39,818 nucleotides of DNA from Phycisphaerales bacterium (GTDB lineage: Bacteria; Planctomycetota; Phycisphaerae; Phycisphaerales; UBA1924): NCBI GenBank assembly GCA_029212425.1, contig JARGNC010000003.1, positions 1-39,818 of the forward strand, in the 5' to 3' direction. The position numbers and the translations under genes are program-made. The notes under the pieces were generated by a model. It had not been told where the DNA came from. It made no database searches and was given only the letters and a program-made list of their open reading frames with translations. How positions within the stretch are numbered: the stretch's first letter is position 1; every line of letters begins with the position of its first letter. Positions 8,643-17,503 of the stretch are shown one piece after another.

Positions 8643-10352
8643 ATGGAACGCGGCGAACATGACATTGATCACCTGCTCAAACTGAGCACTGATTCGTCGA
8701 ACATTGAGGGAACTCTCATCTGGGAGCCGAGCGAATCGGTAAGCGGGATTTCCTCACTCGCACTGCAAGGGTATCTTGCGGGTCGGAATGTACGAGACTC
8801 AGCGATTGATTCCGATGCACTGGAGACTTTCAGCAAAGCGATCCACGCTGAGCCGCTCGTAGCCCATGAGTTGGTGGTTGCGAGAGGAACTCCACCGATC
8901 CATGGCGACAGCGCCACCTACACCATCGATCCCTGCATCGCGGCACAAATCGAACGAATCTCTGCTCGCGCAGATGCGATCAAAGCCGGGAATATCACGA
9001 GGTCGATGATTGAACAGACCCCGGATGATGGAACAGATGATCCAGAATGCGGTCACACGGATGATGCAACCGAACCGTCCGAACTGCCGGAAACTGATTC
9101 AGATGAATCGGGCACTTCGCATTACGACCAGATGGGGTTCGTTGTTGTCCAGCGCGGAGACACCATCGCACACAAATCTGAACGCTCCGAGGGAGTCGAT
9201 GGGTGCGACATATTCGGGAAAACCATCCCCGCGCACGAGGGTAAACTCAACGAGGGCTTTCTTGATGAATCGATTTTCGTTTCCCCTGATGGCGTGTGCA
9301 CAGCACTCATCTCAGGCGTGCTGACCGCAACCGATACCAGTATCTCAATCTCCAATCACCTCTCCATTCACGGCGATGTTGATTTCACGACAGGAAGAAT
9401 CACCTTCCCGGGTAGCGTTTCAGTCAAAGGTTCAGTACGCGACCGTTTCTTTGTGCACGCACTCAAAGATATCGAGATCGACGGGCTCGTCGAAGCCGCG
9501 GATCTTCAATCCGACCAAAGCATCACGCTCCATAGAGGCATGGCCGGAAAAGACATTGGACAGACGAACGCAGAACAGAACCTGACCGCAGGGTATCTCG
9601 AATCCGTCATCGGCACGATCAAAGGCAATGCGGCCGTCAACAGCGAAATCACAAACTGCACGCTCATCATCCGCGGCGAACTCCATGCAGATTCCGCAGC
9701 GCTACGCGGCGGTGCAGTTGAAGTGAGCAAAACCGCTCGGATCGGCTCGATCGGTTCCGTACAAGGTGTCAAAACCGAAGTCCGTATCGGCACGCTACCT
9801 GATGTCGAGAAGCTCATCAGAAATGCTGACGAGTTGCTCAAGCAGATCGAGCGGAAGATCGAAATCGAGACATCCAAGAAAGAACGGATGGACAAAGCCA
9901 TCACCAAACCGACGCCTCAGCAGATCGAAGAACTGATGGGGCTGCAGTTCGAGATCGACGAGCTCCAATCACGCAAAAATGACCTCGATACATCACGCGA
10001 TATTCTTCTGAACCTGCTCTCGATCCACACCCAAGCCAAGCTTGAGATCACCAAAGCAATCTACGCGAAAACAGTCCTGTACTTCCCAGGATACCGGTGC
10101 GAGTTCTCAAATGACCTCATCGGCGAATCTGTGATTACGATCGGTTCGAACAGCAAACCCACACTCAACTACCTTGGCAAATCGATGCCACTGAGTGAGC
10201 GAGCTCGCATCATCCCGGACGATCGGATCCTCAAAGCTGAGTTCATCGATCCTGATCTTGAGGTGATAGAGCAGATCGAACCGGTCAGCCAAGACGGACA
10301 GGGCCCTCTGGACGACATGGATGATGGATCCGCGCTGCCCAATGCCGCGTAG
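8643..10352 (+). CDS. FapA-like DUF342 protein
   Basis: A 569-residue cytoplasmic protein of the FapA/DUF342 family. The hallmark segment VVQRGDTIAHKSE with DGCDIFGKTIPAHEGK lies at about 167-200. It is followed by a beta-helix-like run (SIHGDVDFTTGRI, GSVSVKGSVRD, NSEITNCTLIIRGEL) to about 380, then a coiled coil at about 385-460 and a small C-terminal beta region. Residues 120-165 are an acidic low-complexity linker. FapA proteins are found in flagellar or che gene clusters of several phyla, but their role is poorly known. The gene starts 21 bases after cheY and looks like the last gene of the operon. The start is only weakly supported (GGAAAGATGGA before ATG). Confidence 0.8.
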   Translation: MERGEHDIDHLLKLSTDSSNIEGTLIWEPSESVSGISSLALQGYLAGRNVRDSAIDSDALETFSKAIHAEPLVAHELVVARGTPPIHGDSATYTIDPCIAAQIERISARADAIKAGNITRSMIEQTPDDGTDDPECGHTDDATEPSELPETDSDESGTSHYDQMGFVVVQRGDTIAHKSERSEGVDGCDIFGKTIPAHEGKLNEGFLDESIFVSPDGVCTALISGVLTATDTSISISNHLSIHGDVDFTTGRITFPGSVSVKGSVRDRFFVHALKDIEIDGLVEAADLQSDQSITLHRGMAGKDIGQTNAEQNLTAGYLESVIGTIKGNAAVNSEITNCTLIIRGELHADSAALRGGAVEVSKTARIGSIGSVQGVKTEVRIGTLPDVEKLIRNADELLKQIERKIEIETSKKERMDKAITKPTPQQIEELMGLQFEIDELQSRKNDLDTSRDILLNLLSIHTQAKLEITKAIYAKTVLYFPGYRCEFSNDLIGESVITIGSNSKPTLNYLGKSMPLSERARIIPDDRILKAEFIDPDLEVIEQIEPVSQDGQGPLDDMDDGSALPNAA

Positions 10353-10433
10353 TCCACAAGCGACCAGAACCGTCCGGGGTGTTTCGTGGTATATGCTCCT
10401 AGAAGCCATGCAATGATTGGCTCGAGGAAACAA

Positions 10434-11720
10434 ATGCCCGCACGCAGACCAAACATCTATTCCAAACCACCGCGATTCCTAAGCGTACTCGCGCTGTGCG
10501 GGTGTTCAATCATGGGATTGGGTGCGTCACAACTCCCGCAAGAGCAGGATCAGTCCACCCAAGATACTGAACAACAACAGCATTCCAAAGCTGCGCAAGC
10601 GTCAACCGAAGCGAGTGAGTGCACCATCACCCTTGATTCGGGTCGATCCATCACAGGCATCCTGATGCAATCCGATGAAGAAAGCATCGTCCTGCGGATC
10701 AATGGGATCGACACGACCTACCGACGAGAACGGATCGCATCCGTCAAGCTGCTCCCTCCGGTCTCAGAGAGATTTCGCAAACTCCGGGAATCCATCCCAG
10801 ACAACGACATCGAATCCCGGCTCATCCTCGTCGACTGGCTCCGAGATCGACGAGCGTATCAACTCGCGATTGATGAGCTTGATTCCATCCTCGAACTTCA
10901 TCCAGCACATCCACAAGCAACCATCCTCAAGACTTGGCTCGAACAACATCTCAAGCTCACCATGTCCAGCAACAAGCGGACACAACGCGCAACAACCCGC
11001 CGTCCCGCCGCTGAGCCGAAGCATTCTGTCCCGCTGCTAACTCCAGAGCAGATCAACCTGATCCGTGTCTACGAGTTGGATCTTGCTGATCCTCCACGAT
11101 TCCGGATCGAGGATTCAACGATCCGCACCCTGATGTCCCAGCAGCCAGATGCGTTCCCAGTCAATGAGCAGCAACGCGAAGCGATCCTCAAGAGCTCCGA
11201 TCTTGACAAACTCAAACTCCTTTTCCGGAATCGCGCTCGAAACCTGTATCACGAAGTCCAGGTGGATGAGGACCCTGAATCCTTTAAGGTGTTCAAGAAG
11301 CGCATCGCGGGACGAACAGGATGGTTGCTCAACTCCTGCGCAACGGTGAGATGTCATGGAGGCGAAGCCGCGGGTGAGTTTCGTCTCGTCAACCACGACC
11401 CGAACTCACCAGAATCGTTGTACACAAACTTCGTGACCATAGACAGATACAAACTCAAAGACGGGACTCCGCTGATCAACTACATCGACCCCGAACGATC
11501 CCCGTTGGTTCAGATGGGCATGGTCCGATCCAGATCCCTCTATCCACATCCGGATGTTGATCCGGTCGAGTTTGGACGCGACTGGAAACCGGTCTTCCGG
11601 ACCTCCACATCGACCAACTTCAAACGTGCGATCGATTGGATCCGCTCGCTCTATACCCCAAGACCAGATTACGGGTTTCAATACCCCCCAGCGTCCTCAA
11701 ATCCAGAATCCAATCCATAA
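10434..11720 (+). CDS. Secreted protein with CX4CH cytochrome-like motif
   Basis: A 428-residue protein of unknown function. The ATG at 10434 is chosen because GAGGAAA precedes it by four bases; in-frame starts at 10386 and 10413 lack this. The N-terminus has basic residues and a hydrophobic run ending in GLGASQ, consistent with a signal peptide (LALCGC might also be read as a lipobox). After a Gln/Ser-rich linker comes a small beta domain (CTITLDSGRSITGILM) and a TPR-like helical part (about 120-180). The C-terminal half contains CATVRCHGG at about 302-310, a Cys-x4-Cys-His arrangement suggestive of a covalent haem site, and further on SPLVQMGMV with RSLYPHPD and WKPVFR. It may be a periplasmic electron carrier, but this is inference. 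Confidence 0.65.
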   Translation: MPARRPNIYSKPPRFLSVLALCGCSIMGLGASQLPQEQDQSTQDTEQQQHSKAAQASTEASECTITLDSGRSITGILMQSDEESIVLRINGIDTTYRRERIASVKLLPPVSERFRKLRESIPDNDIESRLILVDWLRDRRAYQLAIDELDSILELHPAHPQATILKTWLEQHLKLTMSSNKRTQRATTRRPAAEPKHSVPLLTPEQINLIRVYELDLADPPRFRIEDSTIRTLMSQQPDAFPVNEQQREAILKSSDLDKLKLLFRNRARNLYHEVQVDEDPESFKVFKKRIAGRTGWLLNSCATVRCHGGEAAGEFRLVNHDPNSPESLYTNFVTIDRYKLKDGTPLINYIDPERSPLVQMGMVRSRSLYPHPDVDPVEFGRDWKPVFRTSTSTNFKRAIDWIRSLYTPRPDYGFQYPPASSNPESNP

Positions 11721-11834
11721 TGACCAAGATGCACGATCAGCCCCGGCGGTCGCTTGGCGCGCTACGATAGGAACAAATGCCCCTTGACGAGCCGGCAAGC
11801 CCGGTTGGTGAGACTGAGTAAGGATTTCACTCCG

Positions 11835-13277
11835 ATGACAGAACCGACACAACGATTCAACACCACACCGCGCATGACCTGGACCACCCGATCGCTGCTG
11901 CTTGCCGCTGCTGCGACTGCGATGATGGTCAGCGGCTGCTCCAAGAGCAACGACGCAAAGGACGCGGTGAACGAAGCCAGCCTTGAGTTCAGCAAGATCT
12001 CCGTCGGCGATCCAACCCTCTCAAGCACCATCGCGAGCACTTCTTACACCAACGCGGGCAACGCAACCTCTGAGTATGCAGGAAACGAGAAACCGTTCGG
12101 CGAAGCCGCTGCAGTCTCGCTCGCACTCTCGAAACTCGGGATGGCAACACTCGCGACAGGCGATTCCACCGACGCAGAGACTGAAGCGATGCACCGTTCA
12201 CGCATCATCCGCGGGCACCTCAGCGAATGGATCGCAATGAACGCGGTCGCAAAGGCATCCACCAACTTTGATCCCTCGCAAGACAAACGAGCACTGCAAG
12301 AACTCATCGAGCTCCGCAAAGCGGATGTGAAGGAATACTCCGAGTTGTTCGAGTCGCTGCAAGATGAGATCAAGCAACTCCAGTCGCAGATCGACGAGCT
12401 TGATGCAAAATCGGCGACCGAACGCAATGAGAGTGCGAAATACGAGCTTCAGATGACCAGCGTATCGGCAACCAAAGCCGCCCAACTCGCTGAGCGCGTC
12501 CGCGAGCACACACTCCGCGGCGATTCCTACGAACTCGAATCCATCCGGATTCAGGGACGAGTCGGCCAACTGCTCCCAGGCGCGCACGAGGTGGAACTCC
12601 AGGTCAAGAAAGCAATGGACCAGATCGAGCTGCTCGAACTCTCCATTGATGAACTCGACCAGCGTGTCCGTGATTCCAAGACCGATTCCGCTCAAGCACG
12701 CGCCAATGCTGAAGCCGCGAAAGCGAAGCTTTCCGAGTTGGTCCGCGATCTTGAATCGTACAGGTCTGACACAGTGATTCCTGCGAGCGACAAGGTCATC
12801 TCACTGATCCGTCAATCGCTCAGCGCCTCACGAAACGCGTCGAGTACAGCAAAAGCAAGCGGCGCGATCGCGAAAGCATCCGCTCAAGAGCATCTCGCTC
12901 GCGCGTTTGCTCAACAGGCGCGTGGAGAAGCGGAAATGGTTTCGCTCTACCAATCCATTATCAGCTCAGGAATCAGCGGCGACTGGCAGTCCAAGCTCGA
13001 CTCCCATACCGAAGCATTCAGCAACCTCACCGAAGAGTCGAAGCAAGCGTTCCAGGACGCCGCGTCCGCGCTCCGCAGCGGTCGATTCCGTGGTGTTGAA
13101 GGCGAGAGCATCGAAGCCGCCGCGATCCGCTTGGATCGTCTCGGCGGGATTGAGCCGGAACCTGAATACTCTGAAGAGAGCGAGTACACCGACTCGGAGT
13201 ACGACGAAGAGTACGATGAGAGCATGGACGACGAGAGCTTCGAAGACGAATACGACGACGAAGACAGCGACGGCTAA
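11835..13277 (+). CDS. Lipoprotein with coiled coils and acidic tail
   Basis: A 480-residue predicted lipoprotein that I cannot assign to a known family. The ATG at 11835 gives a twin-like basic start (TTRS), a hydrophobic run LLLAAAATAMM and the lipobox VSGC with Cys35. In-frame ATGs exist further upstream but would bury this signal. Residues about 155-215 and 275-330 look like coiled coil (ESLQDEIKQLQSQIDELDAK; QVKKAMDQIELLELSIDELD), followed by an Ala/Ser-rich helical part. The last 40 residues are almost only Glu, Asp, Tyr and Ser. It probably sits in the outer or inner membrane facing the periplasm. The gene begins 114 bases after the CX4CH protein and ends 27 bases before the reductase. 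Confidence 0.7.
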   Translation: MTEPTQRFNTTPRMTWTTRSLLLAAAATAMMVSGCSKSNDAKDAVNEASLEFSKISVGDPTLSSTIASTSYTNAGNATSEYAGNEKPFGEAAAVSLALSKLGMATLATGDSTDAETEAMHRSRIIRGHLSEWIAMNAVAKASTNFDPSQDKRALQELIELRKADVKEYSELFESLQDEIKQLQSQIDELDAKSATERNESAKYELQMTSVSATKAAQLAERVREHTLRGDSYELESIRIQGRVGQLLPGAHEVELQVKKAMDQIELLELSIDELDQRVRDSKTDSAQARANAEAAKAKLSELVRDLESYRSDTVIPASDKVISLIRQSLSASRNASSTAKASGAIAKASAQEHLARAFAQQARGEAEMVSLYQSIISSGISGDWQSKLDSHTEAFSNLTEESKQAFQDAASALRSGRFRGVEGESIEAAAIRLDRLGGIEPEPEYSEESEYTDSEYDEEYDESMDDESFEDEYDDEDSDG

Positions 13278-13304
13278 AGAACTCCAACAACCCGATGGGT
13301 CAAT

Positions 13305-14279
13305 ATGAGTGTTTCCAATCAATCTGCTGCCATCGAAGGAACGCCTGAACTTCCTGATGTGCAGCAGCATCTGGTGAAACCCAATGATCCTGTTATCGGC
13401 ACCATCGTTTCCAATGAGGTTTGCACAAAGTCGAAGAAAGCCGCGAGATTTGTGCGCCATATCGAGATCGATGTTTCAGGCACTCCACTCGAAAACGCAT
13501 GGGTTTCCGGGCAATCCTTTGGGGTCATCCCAGAAGGACTGACCGAACAAGGGAATCCGCACAAACTCCGCCTCTACTCCATCGCGGCGCCAGCGAGCGG
13601 GGAGAACGGCAACGGGAAGGTCATCTCCACCACACTCAAACGCGTGGTAGATGAACGCTGGGACGATCACACACTCTTCAAAGGTGTCTGCTCCAACTAC
13701 CTCGCGGATCGTCAGATCGGTGACAAAGTCCAACTGACAGGACCGGTCGGCAAACGGTTTTTACTCCCCAAAGACCCCTCTGCACACAACTACATCTTCA
13801 TCGCGACCGGCACCGGGATCGCGCCGTTCCGTTCCATGCTCGGAGACTTGACCAAACTCGGGATGCCTTCGCGAGTGGACCTCATCATGGGTTCGCCTTA
13901 CGAGAGCGACCTGCTGTACGACAATGAACTCCGCGAACTGGCAGAAGACTATCCAAACCGATTCTTCTACCGGACCGCGATCTCCCGGCACAGGGTCCCG
14001 AATCAGAACGGCATGTACTATGTCCAAGGCAGAATCTTGGAAGACGCTTCCGTCCTCACTGAAATCCTCAAGAGCGATCGCACGCTGATCTACATCTGCG
14101 GGATCGCAGGGATGGAACTCGGTGTATTCCAATCACTTGCTGCGATCCTGGACCCCGTTTCGCTCGCTCAGTACCTCACAATCGACCCTGAGATCAGCGC
14201 CGATCCCAAAGCATGGGAACGCAAGATGATCTCCAGGCAAATCAAGCACACCAAACGCCTGTTCCTTGAGGTCTACTAA
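13305..14279 (+). CDS. Plant-type ferredoxin-NADP(+) reductase
   Basis: A 324-residue flavoenzyme that moves electrons between ferredoxin (or flavodoxin) and NADP(H). The FAD part has RLYSIAAP (about 88-95) and GVCSNYLAD (about 127-135) with KVQLTGPVGKRFLLPKDP. The NADP part has GTGIAPFRSM (about 169), SPYESDLLYDNEL, and YICGIAGMELGV (about 263). The protein ends in LEVY, so the C-terminal aromatic residue that stacks on the flavin is Tyr, as in chloroplast and cyanobacterial enzymes. These blocks fit the photosynthetic FNR pattern better than the shorter bacterial Fpr type. No ferredoxin gene is visible nearby. An NADPH-forming or NADPH-using direction cannot be told from sequence. Confidence 0.9.
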   Translation: MSVSNQSAAIEGTPELPDVQQHLVKPNDPVIGTIVSNEVCTKSKKAARFVRHIEIDVSGTPLENAWVSGQSFGVIPEGLTEQGNPHKLRLYSIAAPASGENGNGKVISTTLKRVVDERWDDHTLFKGVCSNYLADRQIGDKVQLTGPVGKRFLLPKDPSAHNYIFIATGTGIAPFRSMLGDLTKLGMPSRVDLIMGSPYESDLLYDNELRELAEDYPNRFFYRTAISRHRVPNQNGMYYVQGRILEDASVLTEILKSDRTLIYICGIAGMELGVFQSLAAILDPVSLAQYLTIDPEISADPKAWERKMISRQIKHTKRLFLEVY

Positions 14280-14391
14280 ACCGCTCAGAATCGCACAGAA
14301 TCCCATATGATGGGGAACACCGCCGGTCAACGCTCGGTATGGGCCATAGACTTTGCTCGTTCGTATGCACTCGATATTGATGGAGGATCCG

Positions 14392-15522
14392 ATGAGGACC
14401 AACCGTACACGCTGTAACCCTTTGACTTCCAAGCTTGGACGAGCTTCCGCGTTCGTTGCTCTGAATCTGGTGCTCGCTACCTCAGCGATTGGTCAAACCA
14501 CAACAATGCCGCTCTCGACAATCGAAGCCGCATCGATCGGTGGTACACAGCAAACTCAAATTTCGAGCTTTGTCGATCACTGGGGTGAGCGTGCTGCATC
14601 CGCAGACGCTCAAGCCGCGTCCCGCGCTCAAACCAAACTCCTCGAACCATTGATCAACTCGCGTGTCTCCATCGCGTTCCGCAGTTCATACTCCGATGCG
14701 TTGGGATCGTACTTCGACTCCCTCACATCCGCCGGCGACATTGGATCCACCTTCTCCGCTCTGCGTCTTGCAGGAGAGCTGGGGACAGCACGAAGCACTC
14801 AGATCATCATGGATGGTCTCGACAGCGACGATGCGGGCGTACGCATCTTCGCCGCTGGTCGTGCTGGTCGCACATTCCGGACCACCGCTGCCAATGGCCC
14901 AGCACTCCCTGCGAATGATCTCACATCACTCATCAACAAACTCGCATCGATCACCAAATCCAGCGACGATCAATACCTCATCAGCGCCTGCGTGCAATCA
15001 CTCGGACAGGGTTGCAACCTGCCATCAAAGGACTTTCTTGCTGCTCGTGCGTTGTGTCTTGCCGCGATGTGCGACGCCGCTGGAGCACAGTTGACAAGTG
15101 GTGATTCTGATCTTGAATCCCGCGTGCGCATCGCGATGCTCGGATCAGGCGCTGCGACCAACTCGCTTTTCCAGATCGGAGAGGATTCGACCAACGCTGC
15201 AGTGAAGTCTGCGGTTGCGCTTGGTGCTGACATGATCTCGATCGCCCTCTCCGAGGTCATCAACGGCACCATGCCGAGCACGGACAACCGGGACCTGTAT
15301 ATCTCGCTTGTGCAATCAGGGGAGTCGCTCCTGTACTACGCACTCCGCGAGAATGCAGAGCTCAAGCGGAAACCGGTCGGGAATGTTCAACTCACCGCGT
15401 TCGCTGACCTCCTCCAATCGGGCAAAGACCGCGACTTCCGCAACCAAGCGGCTCTGCTGCTCGGAGCGGGATCACCGATCGTCACCGAGTTCGGATTCAA
15501 CGACGACCGATTCGTCAACTAA
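14392..15522 (+). CDS. Secreted HEAT-like repeat protein
   Basis: A 376-residue predicted exported protein of unknown function. The ATG at 14392 follows GGAGG by five bases. The N-terminus is basic (RTNRTRCNPLTSKLGR) with a hydrophobic stretch ending ATSAIGQ, a good signal peptide. The mature part is Ala/Leu-rich and almost all helical; the segment ALRLAGELGTARSTQIIMDG with DSDDAGVRIFAAGRAG looks like HEAT-type repeats. No catalytic motif or membrane anchor is visible. It follows the reductase after 112 bases on the same strand, and the next gene starts 49 bases on. It may act as a periplasmic scaffold; this is a guess from the fold. Confidence 0.65.
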   Translation: MRTNRTRCNPLTSKLGRASAFVALNLVLATSAIGQTTTMPLSTIEAASIGGTQQTQISSFVDHWGERAASADAQAASRAQTKLLEPLINSRVSIAFRSSYSDALGSYFDSLTSAGDIGSTFSALRLAGELGTARSTQIIMDGLDSDDAGVRIFAAGRAGRTFRTTAANGPALPANDLTSLINKLASITKSSDDQYLISACVQSLGQGCNLPSKDFLAARALCLAAMCDAAGAQLTSGDSDLESRVRIAMLGSGAATNSLFQIGEDSTNAAVKSAVALGADMISIALSEVINGTMPSTDNRDLYISLVQSGESLLYYALRENAELKRKPVGNVQLTAFADLLQSGKDRDFRNQAALLLGAGSPIVTEFGFNDDRFVN

Positions 15523-15571
15523 CCACGCTCTGTGAGCAACATTCCTGCACGCCAACGGGTACAGTGGTTCT

Positions 15572-17503
15572 ATGAGCCGAATGCTGATTCCTGTTGCTGT
15601 TCTTGTCGCTCTGGTCGCGCTGTCGGTCTTTGGTGATCGACCGCTCCCTCGTGCGGACCTGACCTTTATCAACTCATCAGAAGTCAACACGCTCGATCCT
15701 CAGAGGATGAGCTGGATGCACGACCTCCGCACCGCTCGCTTGCTGTACGAGGGGCTCGTCAAGAACAATGTCCTCTCCGACGATTTCGAGATCACCCCAG
15801 GAGTTGCTGAATCTTGGGAGCTGTCTGAGGATGCTCGGACCTACACCTTCCACTTCCGCGACGATGCAAAGTGGAGCAACGGCGAGCCGGTCACGGCGCA
15901 CGACTTTGTGTACTCATGGCGCCGAGCGATGCTCCCAGACCTGGTTTCCGATTATGTCGCGATGTTCATGAACATCGATGGCGCAAGCGAGTTCTACGAC
16001 TGGAGGCAATCGCAGCTCGACGGATTCTCAGATCGCGAGTTTGCAAATGATTCTGAGCGGCGCCAAGCCGCGTTCGCGCTCTGGGAAGAAACCAAGTCTC
16101 GGTTCAATGAAACGGTCGGCATGCTCGCTGTGGATGATCGCACACTGGTTGTGACGCTCGAGCGTCCTGTGCCGTACTTTCTTGAACTCTGCGCGTTTAC
16201 TGTGTTCGCGCCTGTGTACGAACCCTTGGTGGCGCAGTATGAACGCCCCGACCCCACAACCGGTCGACTGGTACGCCGACCTGGTTGGACCAAAGGCGGC
16301 GTGCTGATCTCTAACGGCCCATTCGAACTCACTGAGTGGCGCTTCAAACGCGATATGAGGATGGATCAGAACCCCCACTACTGGGATCGTGAATCGATCG
16401 CGATCCGATCAGTGTCTATCCCATCGATATCTGACCCCAACGCGGGAGTCCTCGCGTACCAGACAGGGTCCATCGACTGGATCTCCGATGTCACCAGCCC
16501 ATACCGCGGCGATATGGTCGCTCAAAAACTCGCGTTCCTCAACGAACACAAGGAACAAGTCGAGGCACTCAAAGCGCAGGGATACGACCAGTTCTCGATC
16601 ACGCGACAGCTCCCACAAGACCCACGCGCCCACACGCACGCGGTTTCATCGTTCGGGACATACTTCTACAACTTCAACTGCAAACCAAGACTCCCAGACG
16701 GAAGGAACAACCCATTTGCAGATGCGCGCGTTCGAAGAGCGTTCGCGATGTGCATCGATAAACCCGCGATCGCGAAGCAGATCCGCCGTCTTGGTGAACC
16801 CTCTGCGCACACACTCATCCCTCCCGGTTCGATCGGCGGCTACACCTCACCCAAAGGGCTCCCCAACATCGGAGACGCGGCGGATGAAGCCGAGCGTCAA
16901 GAGATCATCGAACAAGCAAAGGCACTCCTCAAAGAAGCCGACTTCCCCGATGACTTTGTCGTTGAACTCGCGTTCAACAAAGACGCAGGACACGACCTGA
17001 TCGGGCAAGCGATCGCAAAGAGCTGGCAACAATCGCTCGGCGTTGAAACCCAGCTCTCGCAAAAAGAAATCAAACTCTTCCGCGAAGACCTCAAAAATAA
17101 GCAATACATGACCGCGCGAGCAGGATGGTTCGGAGACTACGGCGACCCCACCACCTTCCTCGACATCAACCACTCCAAAGACGGGAACAACGATCGTGCG
17201 TACAACAACCCTGTGTACGACAAACTGCTCGAAGACGCAGGAAACGAGCTCGACCCCTCCAAACGCATGGCGATGCTCAGCGAAGCGGAACGGATCTTGA
17301 TTGAAGAAGATGTCCCGCTCGTCCCCATCTTCTTCTACGCAACAATCTATATGTTCGATGCGCACAAACTCACCGGACTCTCAACTCATCCACGCACGAA
17401 GCAAAACGCGTTCCTCATCGACATGCTCGGCGATGGGATCGGTCCCGATCTCCCTCGCCCGATGAACCCAGAGCGGATCAATACCGGAGCACCAACACCA
17501 TGA
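15572..17503 (+). CDS. Peptide/nickel-type ABC substrate-binding protein
   Basis: A 643-residue extracytoplasmic binding protein of the SBP_bac_5 (OppA/DppA) family. An N-terminal hydrophobic helix (MLIPVAVLVALVALSVF) lacks a lipobox cysteine, so it is a cleavable signal or a membrane anchor. Then come the typical segments NTLDPQRMSW, YEGLVKNN, VAESWELSEDARTYTFHFRDDAKWSNGEPVTAHDF and later VRRAFAMCIDKPAIAKQI and LVPIFFYATIYMFD. It should deliver oligopeptides or a related ligand to a permease. Its last codon overlaps the following permease gene by an ATGA, so the two are translationally coupled. It is longer than E. coli OppA by about 100 residues. Confidence 0.9.
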   Translation: MSRMLIPVAVLVALVALSVFGDRPLPRADLTFINSSEVNTLDPQRMSWMHDLRTARLLYEGLVKNNVLSDDFEITPGVAESWELSEDARTYTFHFRDDAKWSNGEPVTAHDFVYSWRRAMLPDLVSDYVAMFMNIDGASEFYDWRQSQLDGFSDREFANDSERRQAAFALWEETKSRFNETVGMLAVDDRTLVVTLERPVPYFLELCAFTVFAPVYEPLVAQYERPDPTTGRLVRRPGWTKGGVLISNGPFELTEWRFKRDMRMDQNPHYWDRESIAIRSVSIPSISDPNAGVLAYQTGSIDWISDVTSPYRGDMVAQKLAFLNEHKEQVEALKAQGYDQFSITRQLPQDPRAHTHAVSSFGTYFYNFNCKPRLPDGRNNPFADARVRRAFAMCIDKPAIAKQIRRLGEPSAHTLIPPGSIGGYTSPKGLPNIGDAADEAERQEIIEQAKALLKEADFPDDFVVELAFNKDAGHDLIGQAIAKSWQQSLGVETQLSQKEIKLFREDLKNKQYMTARAGWFGDYGDPTTFLDINHSKDGNNDRAYNNPVYDKLLEDAGNELDPSKRMAMLSEAERILIEEDVPLVPIFFYATIYMFDAHKLTGLSTHPRTKQNAFLIDMLGDGIGPDLPRPMNPERINTGAPTP

